Assembly: GCA_029215795.1 (NCBI GenBank)
Contig: JARDYH010000005.1
Span: 16,090,001-16,154,000 of the forward strand
From: Anniella stebbinsi
Taxonomy: Eukaryota; Chordata; Lepidosauria; Squamata; Anniellidae
DNA length: 64,000 nt
Reading direction: 5' to 3'
Shown here piece after piece: positions 10,823 to 23,455 of this stretch (within the stretch, counting starts at the first letter, position 1; every line of letters starts with the position of its first letter). Made by a program: the position numbers and the translations under genes. Below the pieces are notes generated by a model. That model saw only the letters and a program-made list of their open reading frames with translations. It was not told the DNA's origin and ran no database searches.

Positions 10823-12078
10823 CACTCAAGTGGTACAGAATCAAGTACACAGGAAGGTAGTGTTTGTCTCAAAAGTAAATTCAGGATACAGAATATGCCT
10901 TGAAGCACATGCCAAGGCAGCCTTCAAGAGCAGCCAAATTGCCCACTAGAGAGCATTTATGCCCATCAACAACCAAACCATGCCAAGAAAACAGCACAAG
11001 AGAACAGCATGGATCACGGCAATGAAATATCACAGTAGTACCACACCAGTTCTTTGTCTGCTGTGCAGATGGGCTGGGGACTTGCATGAGCTCAGCTCAG
11101 GGTACATATGCCTTCTGGGGGCCAGATGAATAGGGTGGGGTCATGGTGTAATGCATTTGGTACCAAAAATAACCCAGGTGTGGCAACTTGCCTTAAAATT
11201 CCAAGAAATGGAGGAGTCGAAAAGAAGAATGCCATGCTTCCAATATGGGTTAGTTAATCCAGAACAGTAACCACCACTTTGTTCAATGCCCACAATCCAG
11301 AAGCATTAGAATCCCCAATCCAAACACAAGTATACGTTGAATGGGGGTGGCAATAATGTCCAATTTGTTACCATCCTGTGTCTAGAGAATGTAATGGCAA
11401 AGGATAACTAGTTCACAATAACCAATCCTGACAATGCATCCCACAATGGCCATTCATTATGGGAAAACTTTTTGAGACCAAGAAGAAATAGGACCTTCCT
11501 TGCTTCTATTTTATTTTATTCATCCTGTTCTCTCCACCCCTCCCCAGGAGCACAATAATCTGAAAGCTACTCAAACTCTCTTTCACTTGCATAAAAATGT
11601 GGATATTTCATGCTGAAGATGACCCAAAACCGCAACGTATTTAAATCCATCATTGTGGCATCTGGTTCATCATCGGAATTCATCAGTCATTCAGACCATA
11701 CCACACTTTCCCTTGGGAGCACAAGGAGCTTTCCAGACCAGTGACAACACAAAGATGACTAATGGCAGCTTGGGCTCTGACCTGATCCAACGAATGCCAA
11801 TTGGCTATGGCCATGCCTGGTGGTAGAGCCAATCTTGCCCAGCCTTTATCGCCTTGTTGTGCCAAGCAATTCTCTCAAGCTTTGGCTGTCTTCCCAAACT
11901 GTAGGCGTCTCCAGCATTGGCAGCTGTCATAGAGCTAACACAAAGTACTGTTGGCTTGAATGCTCTACCAGCCAACATTCCTGGACCTGGAGCCAACCAC
12001 TTGCGATCTCCAGCCTGATCCACAGGGCTGCACCATTGTGGACATGGGATGAAAAGAATAGCGGTGAGGGGTAGGCAC
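10823..12078. other. Intronic DNA, nothing recognised
   Basis: Ordinary composition, no long frame with protein character and no named repeat seen. The frame on the minus strand at 11805-12173 enters the foldback repeat and is not convincing. Confidence 0.5.
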
Positions 12079-12084
12079 CCTGAT

Positions 12085-12192
12085 GACCTCCAGATGTTTT
12101 TGACTACAACTCTCATCAACCCTGACTGTTGTTCATGCTGGCTTGAGCTTATGGGAGTTGTAGTCCAAAACATCCGGAAGGCTTCAATTGCC
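12085..12192. repeat. Foldback repeat, same family
   Basis: 'cctccagatgtttttgac', 'gggagttgtagtccaaaac', 'atccggaaggcttc': arms pair with each other. Confidence 0.75.
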
Positions 12193-12538
12193 TATTCCAG
12201 GCCTAACTCATCAAAAGTGGAAAACTAGCTTCTCATCTTCTAGGGGTGCAGTAGACATCCTGTATCCTTCCTAAAGTGGAAGAACTCTAGTTTTCATTAT
12301 ACTGAATGATTCTTAGTTGCAGATAACTTTAAGCAACAATCCCTTCTTGCTGCAGAAAATCAGGCAAAAGGCACCTCTGGCCTTCTTGGAGGAACAGTTG
12401 CCCAGGTGAATTGATACAGGATCAAAAAGCTAAGCTACAGCCTCAGCCCCCAAGCCATTAGGACCTTGCCCATGTGGGAGGGGTACTTGTTCTTTTTTAG
12501 CAACATGAAGAGGCAGCATTGCTTCAGACCATCACTCA

Positions 12539-12539
<1 letters not shown>

Positions 12540-12583
<44 letters not shown>

Positions 12584-12710
12584 TATAAACCGCCTCTCCC
12601 TCTGGATCGAGGTGGGGAACAACAACAAATATAAAACACAATAATCACAAAATAGTTGAAATATTAAATAAAAACCAATACATCATTAAAAACATCTTAA
12701 CAAATATCTC
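12540..12710 (-). mobile_element. LINE 3' tail fragment with (ATT)n
   Basis: Reverse-strand counterpart of the tail at 10680-10822. An (ATT)15 run is followed by 'aaccgcctctccctctggatcgagg' split motifs and A-rich DNA. Confidence 0.65.
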
Positions 12711-13265
12711 CCATGCCCAACCCTTCATTAATAGTAGTCAGATAAGTATTTGTGTACTGCTTTAACAATACATTTATCATTTATTTATTCAAAACATTTA
12801 TATCCCTCTCTTCTGTCAAAAGACTCCCAGAGTGGCTTTCAAGAATCTACAAATAATTCATCTGATACATACTTATACATAGTATATACTACAAATAAGC
12901 AGACAGCCTGGAATTTTTCCTTTCTATTTCTAGACGCAAACATTCAACATATTCGTTCACAGAAATACAGAATGGCCTTGTTCACATGTAATGACAACCC
13001 AGAGTATGGGCTACATATGGGCTGTGTATGGATTGTTATTAAATTGTGGATTATTGTTATGTGGGAACCCTGCCATTTAACTATGATTTAACTATGGATT
13101 GTTAACCATTAACAACCAAGGAAGAGAACCTATGATTTGTTGTTGGTCTGCTAACTCTGGGTTATTTGTGGTGAACAACCCATAGCTAAGCCATACTCAA
13201 ACCATACTCTGGCTTGTGATTATGTGCAGAAAATATTTCTCTGCCCATTCACTTAGACGTAGGGT

Positions 13266-13394
13266 AGGGAAACCTATTTCCCACCAGATGCTGCTGAACT
13301 ACAACTTCCATTATACCTGACCATTGCCCTTGCTGGCTCAGGCTGATGGAAACTGAAATTCAGCAGCATCTGGAGGGCCACAGGGTGCCCGCCC
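13266..13394. repeat. Foldback repeat, same family
   Basis: 'accagatgctgctgaact', 'gaaattcagcagcatctgg', 'agggccacagggtgccc'. Confidence 0.75.
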
Positions 13395-13751
13395 CTAATT
13401 TGAGACAGGTAATAGGATCTGAAAACTTCATGTTCCACTACCATCATTGAGCATCCCTCACTGGAAATGCCCAGGGATCTTTTCTCACATACAGATGTGT
13501 TGCTGGGATTTCCAGCAAAGCTGCATGGAAGACAACAAACAAGAGGCTGTGTTTCCCTCACTCCCATCAAAAACTTAGGGACTGTGTGCCACCCGGAAGG
13601 TGGAGTACAAATAAGTATCCTGCTCATTCCCTTTCTCACCCCACATAATAGGAAATACAAAGAATACTTTTGCTCTTTGCCTCACTATGGCTGCAGAATC
13701 CTTCTCTCTCCTAGTTGGTGGATAAGGCAGAATTTACAGTGGTAATGAGGA

Positions 13752-13868
13752 ACATGTGGCCCTTCAGATGTTGTTGGACTGCAGCTCCCATCATCCTTCA
13801 CCATTGGTTATACTGTCTAGGGTTGATGGGAGATGCAGTCCAACAACTTCTGGAAGGGCCATATATCT
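13752..13868. repeat. Foldback repeat, same family
   Basis: 'cccttcagatgttgttgg', 'ctgcagctcccatcatcc', 'gcagtccaacaacttctgg'. Confidence 0.75.
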
Positions 13869-14815
13869 CCATCCCTGGTCTACAGACTGAGGTGACAGAA
13901 TGAGTGTGCCACCTATAGGCACATTTTTTACTACTTTCCCATATTTTCAAACAGCAATTCCCTGTGAAGAGAAAACCACCACATCGAGGGGGGAGGGGGG
14001 GAGGTTCTAGTCCCAGCACTCTGCCTGCTATGCTGGTTCTCTATTTGCAGGAAGACTTTATAGTGGCATATTCAAAAATTAGACTCCTCCCCCCTACCTG
14101 CACTCTGACCTCAGAGTCAGAATCGTTCCATCTCATTCTGCTGCTGTATGTGGATTCCAGAGGAGGGCTGGGTGGATGGATTTGGCAGGGCCATTTACAA
14201 TTACAATGCCTTTTTGAGGTGAAGGGCCAGCCCTATCATTAGACAGAGTGAGGCAGTTGCCTCAGGAAGCAGATATTGGGAAGCGGCAGCAGCAAGCTGT
14301 TGGAGGAGAGAGCTGTGTGCCAGACAGCCTGCCCTCTACCCCCTAACATAGCCTGCTGCCTTCAGGTGCAGTGGAGGATATTGTCTCATCACCAGTGTTG
14401 AAGAAGGATACCACTGCCCATCAGCTTTTGAACATGGAATGAAAGAGGGCATCATCTTGTTCTTTGCCTCTGGCATCAAAACGTCTTGAGCCTGCCCTGA
14501 TGAGGTGCTGCTATCCTTCCTTCCCCAAATGGAACTGGCTCAAGTGCCTCCTTGGTATCCATTTGCAACTGCTCAAGATCATTTCTGTCACGTTGGCTCA
14601 GAAGGCTAATATATCTTGCTGTCCAGAGACCAGGAGATAGACTTCCAACAACTTAATGCCCCCAATCAACCTTCCAACCAAGCATCTCTTTAGATTCTGT
14701 TTTATCTGACCTCTTCCTCGGTATTCTCTGGTTCCTATGGCAACCAGAGCCATTATCCTGCCTCTCATTCAACAGTCATGCTCGATAATGCTGAGAAGCC
14801 GAAAGTAATGCTAGC

Positions 14816-16117
14816 TAGGGATGTGCACTGGATCGGACCCGATCCACGATCCGAGTCCGGTCCAGTGGGAAATCGGATAAATTATCCGATTTCCGATCCG
14901 ACAGCTGGATCGGCCGATCCAATCCGAACCGGTCCGAAAAGGCTCCGAACCGGTTCGGCGGATCGGCGGATCGGCGGGCGCCCACTGGCGCCCACCGCCG
15001 CTTCCATTGGCGGGTGCCAGCGGGCGCCCGCCGATGAAAGTGGACAGCGGGGGGGGGAGGAGGGGGGCGCTTACCTTCCCAGCCCGTCTGCTCCCGTCTG
15101 GCGCCGGCGACTACTACCAGCGGGCTCCGTGGCCTACTCCAGGGTGGCGCGCCGGGTGATGTCATCACCCGGCGCGCTACTCTAGAGCAGGCCGTGGAGC
15201 CCGCTGGTAGTAGCCGCCGGCGCCGGACGGAAGCGGTCGGGCCGGGAAGGTAAGCAGGGGGTGCGTGGAGGGGTGGAGGGGGCGCGCGGAGGGGGGGAGG
15301 GGGGCCCTTACCTTCCCGGCCCGTCTGCTCCCGTCCGGCGCCGGCGACTACTACTAGCAGGCTCCGTGGCCTACTCCAGGGTGGCGCGCCGGGTGATGTC
15401 ATCACCTGGCGCGCTACTCTAGAGCAGGCCGCGGAGCCCGCTGGTAGTAGCCGCCGGCGCCGGATGGGAGCAGACGGGCCGGGAAGGTAAGCAGGGGGTG
15501 CGTGGAGGGGAGGAGGGGGCGCGCGGAGGGGGGGCCCTTACCTTTCCGGCCCGTCCGCTCCCGTCCGGCGCCGGCGGCTACTACCAGCGGGCTCCGCGGC
15601 CTGCTCCAGGGTGGCGCGCCGGGTGATCACCCGGCGCGCTACTCGAGAGCAAGCCGCAAAGCCGGCTGGCGGTAGCCGCCGGCGCCGGACGGGAGCGAAC
15701 AGCCCTAAAAGGTAAGCAGTGGCGGGGAAGGGGGCTTACCCCCCCCCCGGAGCCGTCCACTTCTATCTGCTGGCGCCCGCGGGCGCCAGCGGATGGAAGC
15801 GGACGGCCCCAGGGGGGTTAGGGAGCGCAGGGGAGGGGGCTTACCTGCCGGGGCCGTCCACAGCGGACGGCCCCGGGGGGGGAGGGAGTTAGGCCCCCCC
15901 TCACCCACCCGCCGCCATTTTTTCCTCATAGACTTGCATTGCAATGCAAGTCTATGGGGAAAAAATGGCGGCCGATCCAAAAATTTCCGATTTTTGGGTC
16001 GGGATCGTACTCGATCCGGTCCGGGGGGCCTCCGATTTTGTCCGAACCGATCCGTGACAAAATTGGAGGTCCCGATCCGGGTCCCGATCCGATCCGGGGG
16101 GTCCGTGCACACCCCTA
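14816..16117. mobile_element. hAT-like MITE, TAGGGnTGTGCA family, copy A1 (1.3 kb)
   Basis: Starts tagggatgtgcactgg and ends gtgcacacccct a, within a perfect 8-bp duplication atgctagc (14808-14815 and 16118-16125). Subterminal zones (14826-14965 and 15965-16100) are packed with degenerate GATCC/GGATC motifs. The core is extremely GC- and CpG-rich. It has three successive hairpins centred at 15163, 15399 and 15627, and a smaller one at about 15913-15973 (gacttgcattgcaatgcaag). The open frames of up to 196 codons here are by-products of GC content. Confidence 0.9.
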
Positions 16118-16268
16118 ATGCTAGCCCCCCAAAAATGCTTCTTCTTTTGCACACATATTTTTTTTTTTTAGCAAGCTACTGGGACCTTCAAGAAACAGCC
16201 ATCGTCTGCAAGTACTTCATATGGTTATCATCTCAGTTATTTAGCAGGTAGCTCATGCAGGATTAAAC

Positions 16269-17058
16269 TAGGGGTGTGCAGCAGATCGAGTCTGATCCAC
16301 GATCCGGACCCGATCTGGGCAAAATCGGATACAATTATCCAATTCCAATCCCTAGCATCTGGATTGTCCGATCTAATCCGATCCGATCCAAAAAGACTCT
16401 ATCTGGATTGAAAAAAATTGGAGGATTGGACCTCAGATCTCCTCCCCACCCCACTTGTGCTCCTTACCTGCTGTCTCCTCGCTGCCATCCACTGCCTCCG
16501 CTGCTTCAGTACTACTGAGAAACAGGCCTTGTGGCCTGTTTCACAATAGAGCAACGGCAAGCCAGGTGCAGGCCTGTTTCTCAGTAGTACTGAAGCAGCG
16601 GGCGGCAGTGGACGGCAGCGAGGAGGCAGCAGGTAAGGAGCGTGAGGGGGGAGGGGAGAGGGAGGGGGAGGTCCCCCGTTACCTGCCGGCGTCCTGTGCT
16701 GCCGTCCACTGCTTCCGTACTACTGATAAACAGGCCGCAAGACCTGCTTATAAGTAGTATGGAAGCAGCGGACGGCAGCACAGGACGCTGGCAGGTAAGG
16801 AGCGTGAGTGGGGGGGAGGGAGGGGAGGAGTTAGGTCCCCACTCACCCGCCCCTATGTTTTCCACATAGGCTTGCATTGGGGGAAAGCTTTCTTTCCCCA
16901 ATGCAAGCGTATGGCGAAAACACCTAAAATGGCGGACGTCAGATTTTTGGATCGGATACAATCCGAACCGGGAAGCCTCCAATCCAATCCAATCTGATCC
17001 GAGGCATCGGTTCTGGTTCCGATTCCGATCCTATTTTTGGGGTCCATGCACACCCCTA
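16269..17058. mobile_element. hAT-like MITE, TAGGGnTGTGCA family, copy A2
   Basis: Starts taggggtgtgca and ends tgcacacccct a. Perfect 8-bp duplication gattaaac (16261-16268 and 17059-17066). Subterminal zones are rich in GATCC-like motifs. The core has two hairpins flanked by TTACCTGC / GCAGGTAA and a terminal hairpin built on 'cttgcattggggg'. It lies only 151 bp from copy A1. Confidence 0.9.
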
Positions 17059-17089
17059 GATTAAACTTCACATATATACCTATGACAAG

Positions 17090-17212
17090 GATAGGCAACT
17101 TGGGGCCCTCCAGCAGTTGTTGGATTCCAATTCCCATCAACCCTAGCCAGCAGAACCAGTGCTGATGATGGGAATTGTAATCCAGTAACATCTGGAGGGC
17201 TACAGGTTATGC
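17090..17212. repeat. Foldback repeat, same family
   Basis: 'gccctccagcagttgttgg' and 'ccagtaacatctggaggg'. It follows copy A2 by about 30 bp. Confidence 0.75.
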
Positions 17213-17267
17213 ACCCGTGCCCCACAGTTTAAAGAAAAGAGTAAAAGGCAATCACAAATTCGCTCAC

Positions 17268-17362
17268 AGAACAATTTTATATGTATTTACTCAGAAGTAA
17301 GTCACGCTGAGTTCCATGAGACTTACTCCCAGGTAAATGCATATAGGATTACAGCCTCACAA
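17268..17362 (+). repeat. Short dispersed repeat ('actcagaagtaagt' family)
   Basis: 'tttactcagaagtaagtc', 'gagacttactcccagg', 'atataggattacagcc'. The same core recurs at 23372-23455 and, inverted, at 54571-54656. Probably an old SINE or MITE; family name not known to me. Confidence 0.6.
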
Positions 17363-17924
17363 GTATGAACATTGAAAGGTAAGGCTAAGGATGTACGAAT
17401 TGTGCAAAATCTGCTTCACAGATTGTCAGGTGCCTTTCATTCCACCGTCCACCCAGTACATAATTGGATATTTTAAACCTTCTGAATTTGTACAAATCTG
17501 CATATGTGCAAATACACAAATTCCTCCCAAATGCACATTTTCACACTTTAACCTATGGGAGAAGTGTGTAGTTTTGGATTTTTTTTAAAAAAAAGGTTTG
17601 CATATTTTTCTATGATAAAATTTAGGCAAAATTCCAAGCAGGTGAAAAGTCAATCTGCCTCAGAATCCACAGAGCAGATTCATAAAAACCCAAGTTCATT
17701 TCGTTCAATTGTAGATTTCTCCAACATCCCTAGTTAAATGGCATCTTAACTTTTGTGCCATTTAAGCAGTAAACACATTCTACAATCTCACATATTGTGG
17801 TCACCTTTAGTTGGTTACCCTCACTTTTCCCTTGGTCTTTTAAGCCCAGTCCTCTTCCTCTGCAGGTTGAAGGTAATGCTGAACCAGGAGTCAGAGCTAC
17901 ATCAAGATTTCAGAAAATATAGAT

Positions 17925-18055
17925 GTTTCAAACAACCCTGTAAGGCAGGCGAGCATACATATTTCACACATTACATATTTCACACATTACTGTGAAGGGG
18001 GATGAAGAAATTGAGACAAAGTAGCTTGCATAAGGCCACCTTGTGAGTTTATGGC
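17925..18055 (+). mobile_element. MIR-like fragment, diverged
   Basis: 'accctgtaaggcaggcg', a duplicated 'atatttcacacattac', 'gatgaagaaattgagac', 'gcttgcataaggccacc'. Confidence 0.4.
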
Positions 18056-18120
18056 TGGCTAGGGATGATAGTGGTTGTTGTCCAACACATCCAGAGGGCA
18101 CCAGGTTGAGGAAGGCTGCA
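18052..18120. repeat. Foldback repeat, partial
   Basis: Right half only: 'caacacatccagagggc', 'accaggttgaggaaggctg'. Confidence 0.6.
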
Positions 18121-18129
18121 ACCCATACG

Positions 18130-20320
18130 CTTAAGCACAACCCTTCTTACTCCGAGGGCCCTTGTAGAATGCCTTCATACCTGGCACGTTGGGAGATGGA
18201 TATTATTCATGCACCAAAAAGGGAGCAGCACTGACATATTATGTGAAGGCACTGGGAATAAGGAGGCAACTCTGGAAGGACTGAGCAATGATTAGAGAAA
18301 AAGCAAACTCTTGACAAGTTTCCTCCCCTAGCCTCAGGTAGTCTGTGTGTGCAGATTTGTCCGGGGCTGCCAGAGAGCAAACCAGCCCTCTCCCTAACAG
18401 TAATAGGGTTAGTAGCAAAAGTAATGGACCAATGGGTAATTCAGTTTCACCCCCATCCAATACACTGAAGCCAGGACTAAACTATGGCATGTCTTCTTAA
18501 TATCCAGCCCCCGCCTTGAACATGCAGAATATAATTAAAAAAGAGAATGCATTTGATCACACTGAGAAACTACCACGAGCCCCCATACATCAGGAATTAG
18601 GGCCAAGGACTCCTATAGCAGAGAACATGTCCTAGGCTGTCGAGCCCCAGAGTGACTTGAGTCCCTCCCTCTGCCCTCCTCTCAATCACTGTTATAAACA
18701 GCAGACTGTGGCAGTTTGATGAAGAGCGAGGAGCACCAATTCCAAACTCAGAATTACGTCTGGGGGCAATCTCTGCTTCGCATATTGAAAAGAAGTTCTG
18801 ATTGACTTGAAGAATCTCACTCAAACTTTTTTAAAAAAAGTTTGAACCTGACTTGGGGAGACAAGTCATGACATGCCTTTGGGACCTTATAGCATTAGAA
18901 CTGGCGCACCACATGCATACCACCACCATCATCACACCTTCTATGCATGCAGGGAAATATTTCTTCCCCTTTCCCAGGGCAAAGTTGCAAAATGGCCTCT
19001 CCCTTGGGTCAGAGGAAGCTTTGTAACCTTGGCAGGGAACAGGGAGGGATGAGTAGTCAGAGTGGCTGTCTGGAAGACAACAGCTACCCATCTGTTCGTT
19101 TCCACCAAATTCTTTCTGTACACACACACACACACACACACACCCCATCACCACCATAGCAAAGGGATAGGAACATGGAATCTCTGCCCCTAGAGAAGCT
19201 ACATCTCTGTTCCATCTCCCATGCTCCTTTGACCTAATTCTAAGATCCCATTTCCGGCTGAAGATGCTCCCCCTGGACACAGTGTTGTCCAGAAGAGGTC
19301 TGAATTGGCCTGCAGTAAGAAACTAAATATTTGGCTTCATATCTACTGCATTAAGAAATACCATCGATTACTGGGAATGCTCTATTGCAATTATTCTACT
19401 CCTACCAAAATAGTGTCCTAGGAAAGCACTCAATGGGATTTCCACATTACCTTCACACTAGCCACATGCTAGGATGGCAACTGGGCATGGGATGCGTGGA
19501 AGGCTCTTCCCCCCCCCTCTCATGCACACACACACGCACACAGAGAGAGAAAGGGAAATCCCAAAATGCCTGGAAAATGCGATCTTGAGGGGAAAAAGCA
19601 TCTGCAAACAATCCCCTGCCCATCTGTAAATGTTACCAGTGGCCCATTACCAGCACTCGGATTACATGTTTTACATGGAGCAAGGACGGGTTTTAAGAGG
19701 CACAAACAAAGAACAAAGGGAACTTAAGAGAATGGTAAATGTCAAGACAAGGGTCCTTAGAATGACTAACCCTAATTCAATGCAATCTGACTGTTTAGAC
19801 ATGCGAAATGGAATCTCATTGTGTACAATACTGAGAACTGACATCAGACAGAAGAATAGATGTACACATGCAACTGAATGAGATAGTTCAGTGGACCGCA
19901 GGTGTCAATCTGTCCTGTATGAAATGCATGTCATATTGCATTTTCAATGCTCTCCCATGCCTCTTTGGGTGTTTTTTTTTTCCTTTTAATAAACTCCTTT
20001 CAGGGAGAAAGCTGGCACAAAAGCGAGAAAGCTTTGAGCCCAGACTTCTCCCTGCTTAATGAATTTCCTACTTAGGGGTTGTTGTTGCTTTTAAAGGCCA
20101 TAGCATAGCATTTAATAATGTGTTTCCCACACCTGTATTTTTAAATAGTATAAGCTAGTATTTCGCCACTTCATTCTCCTGCATGTGTGTGTAAGATTAC
20201 TGTTTTATTGCTTGTACTCTGCTTTGGATTATTTTATAATGAAAAGCAATAGAAATTTCTGAAATCAATAAATAGATGTTTCCATAGTCCAAGCCCAGCG
20301 AGACGTGACTGGCCAGAATG
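18130..20320. other. Intronic DNA, mostly unrecognised
   Basis: Contains one (AC)n run and short runs only. No gene-like frame or inverted ends seen. Confidence 0.5.
19120..19143. repeat. (AC)n microsatellite
   Basis: About twelve AC units in COL5A3 intron 1. Confidence 0.97.
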
Positions 20321-20328
20321 AGATTGAA

Positions 20329-20562
20329 GCCAGATCTACACCAAACAGGATATAGCGGTATCAAACCAGTATGAAACCGGTATATAAAAGGCAGGAGCCA
20401 CACCAAGCAGGATATCGTGGTAAATGGTATGTGTCAATGGGCCCCAACAGTCATCAGTGCACTTCAATACTGCTTTAAAGCAGCAGTGTGGCTCCCTCCT
20501 TTTATATACCACTTTCATACCGCTTCTGTACCGCTATATCCTGCTTGGTGTAGATCTGGCCT
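20329..20562. repeat. Foldback element 'GGCCAGATCTACACCAAGCAGG', copy D1
   Basis: Left end gccagatctacaccaaac, right end cttggtgtagatctggc. Internal inverted repeats 'ggatatagcggta' and 'taccgctatatcc'. Paired with the copy at 44774. Confidence 0.75.
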
Positions 20563-20569
20563 AAAACCA

Positions 20570-22130
20570 CATTGCAAACGGCAATTTCTTCAGTTTAACA
20601 GCAGCTTAATGCATGTACTCCTGTACTGTTCTCCCATGCAATGAGAGAAGGAAGAAGAGATGAGTACCTATCTCTGTTCCTGTGAATAGAACCCACTCTT
20701 TCAGGGATTGTTTGTCTACCATAGAAAGTATAACTGCTTCATCTCAAGCATATAGAGCAAGAAAGATCTCTGCCAAAAAAAAGTGGGGGATGGATTCCTG
20801 TACAAACCAATAATTTTACACAGACACCTGCTCCAGAATAATTGATTTGGTGGATTATTTTTCTTTTCCTTTCAGGTTGACTACATGCCACAAATAACTG
20901 ACAGCTACAGCTGTTATACTTCCTGCCCCATTCCATGGATCCCCTTGTTCATTCTTTGCCCACATCTGCTGTGAGTCCAGCAGGATTTTAAAGTTTGCCC
21001 CATAGGATGGATGGGGCAGAAAGTGTTTTGTCTGCAACTTCACTCGGTACAATTACTGGTACATGAATCCTGAATGAGGGCCTGACAACCCTGTAGGTGT
21101 AAGGCCATCTATTTCTTCAGCCTTGAGTCTACAAAGCCCATGATCCAGTGTGGCTGCGCATGAAACACACATGCACAAACACATTTGGGGGTGAGGGGGT
21201 TCAACTGAAGCACGCAATTGGGAATATTGAAAGAATGGCAGTGCTAATGCTACTAACCAAAATTTGACCAGACAGATTTCCCATGGAAATCCGCTGCTTG
21301 GAGCCAGTCAAGTGGAATTGGAAATGGAATTCTGCCCGTAAGTTTCACACATGCCTCCCAAATCAGCCCTTAATGCAGCTTGCCTTTGTTCAAATGAAAG
21401 TAAGATGAGATTGATACATTCTGTGTGCCAGTATTCCAAAAACAAAGAGATGTGAACGAGATTTTTTTACCCCATCTATAAACAAGAGCTGTACAAAATT
21501 TCACATCAGAGGCCAAAGAGGAAAAAAAGCTAAAGGGCTAGTTTAGTCCTCCCAGCTGCTTAGGAGTGTGTGTTCATGCGAGCAAGCATGCCATGAAAGC
21601 CAAAAGCTCAGAGTTCTTGGCTGCAGGAACATCTGCAATCTTGAAAATGCATTTTTCACAACTCCGTAGATTGGGGAAGTTGCCATAGTCAAGATCTATG
21701 AGCTCCTGCCTCACATGACACAGTTTCTCATGCAAGTGCACACCCAGAGGCTATGAGAAGAGAGTAACACAAGTGAGGATGGGGGTGGGGGGGAATCATC
21801 TAACCAGTCTCTGTGTCTGATGCTCAAAGAGGAATGACATTGTGTATCAGAGGCAGAGCAACCTGCTATTTAGATCAGGCAAGTTCTGGGAGGAGGACTG
21901 GTGGGAAATCAAACCACAAATAGCAGTTAGGCTCCATCCTGGTTCTGAGTAGGCCACAAATGCCATAGACTCTGCAAAGAGCGTCTCGAACCCTGAACTA
22001 AAAAAGACTCCAGATTTTGCAAAGGAGGGGGAGGGTGGGGGTAAATCAGACAGATGAGCATATACTTATGTTTGGGGACACGTTGTAGAATTTTGCACTT
22101 CTCCGTTATCACAGATTGGGGGAAAGAAGG
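20570..22130. other. Intronic DNA, nothing recognised
   Basis: One of the longest stretches of intron 1 without a visible repeat. It is a candidate place to look for conserved non-coding sequence, but nothing in it proves function. Confidence 0.45.
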
Positions 22131-22142
22131 GTTATAATTCTA

Positions 22143-22270
22143 GAACACCCTTCCCCAACCTGGTTTGGACTTCAACTCCCATTAGCCCCAGCCAGTATGG
22201 GTAATGGTCAAGAATGCTGGGAGCTGTAGGTGAGGGAAAACATCTGCAAGGCACCAGGATAGGGAACAAT
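22143..22270. repeat. Foldback repeat, same family
   Basis: 'cccttccccaacctggtt', 'cttcaactcccattagcc', 'gcaaggcaccaggataggg'. Confidence 0.75.
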
Positions 22271-23092
22271 GCTCTAGAACACCAGAGTAGCTGGTGGGCA
22301 GTATCAGAAGTGCAGAGACTACTAGGAGGCATTGAAAATGAACACTCTGTGCTGAAAGAAGCACTACATGAATACACAACTCTTCTTTAGCTTTTTAAGC
22401 TTTAAAGCAATTCCTCTGCAATGTACAGTGTGTGTACATGAACATGTGATGGGGGGTAGGATTGTGCCTGTTGACCCTGCCCCTGACCACAAATTTGAGA
22501 ACCCATCTGCATAGAGAACATAGCTATGCACATACACCTCAACGCAAAGAGGCTTTATGAATGCATAATCTGCACCCTATGCATATTGGGATGTACACTT
22601 ATAGGTCCCTGTGCATTTGAATATATGGAGGTCAGGTCATAGGGCCTACTGGTGCAATCCATTCACCCATCCACCCACACGTTCATCTATACTCACAGAC
22701 TGAACTTCTGCACAGGGTTATACACTCCCCACCTTAGTACAGATTCCTTCACTCTAAAGTTATACTTGTATGCATGTTTCTTGGGAGTATGCTCAACTGA
22801 AGGTAGAAGGGTTTACTCTCAAGCAAAGGGCTCCTGAGGCCATTGCTTTTTTGCTGTAAGGTATAAGCGGAATTGCATTTGACCATCCACATTTCAGGTG
22901 TCTAGCACTGTGGGTGTGGGTGTGCGCACTGCGCACACATACATCTCACTATGTTTAATTCATACGGTGGGCATGACATAACTGTGTCTGCAGTGTTACC
23001 TCCTCCATTTCTCCAACCCCTCACTGGTCACCATACCTGCCCTTCTCTTGACATTTTGAAGCAGATACTTTTCAGTGCCATTTTAGCAACCT

Positions 23093-23129
<37 letters not shown>

Positions 23130-23152
23130 ACACACACACACACACACACACA
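23093..23152. repeat. (TG)n(CA)n self-complementary microsatellite
   Basis: About 17 TG units pass directly into about 12 CA units, so the tract is an inverted repeat. Confidence 0.98.
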
Positions 23153-23371
23153 CCACACATGTATGTATTTAGCCTATTAGGCAGTGCAGTTAAAACTTTT
23201 AAAGTTCTTTCAAGAGTTCCTGCAGCACAGGTCAAGAGGATTGCAGCTAAGGTTATTTCCAAAGGAACATGGTTACAGATAATGAAACTGCAAATCTCAT
23301 TGATTTCTCCTGAGAATGCTCAATATCTAGTCTTGTCAATTTCATAACCAGATTTAATCAGCAACCTGAAC

Positions 23372-23455
23372 TCCAGCACAATGGTATGAATGTTTATTCA
23401 GAAATAGGTTCCATTGTGTCCAGTGTGATTGGCTCCCTGGATTGCAGCCCTAGTC
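23372..23455 (+). repeat. Short dispersed repeat ('actcagaagtaagt' family)
   Basis: 'gtttattcagaaataggttc' and 'ctggattgcagcccta'; a diverged copy. Confidence 0.5.

Noticed and set aside
14815..15405. 196-codon minus-strand frame in GC-rich DNA
   Set aside because: It lies wholly in the palindromic core of transposon A1. The repeated APPWSRPRS-type blocks are translations of the tandem hairpins.
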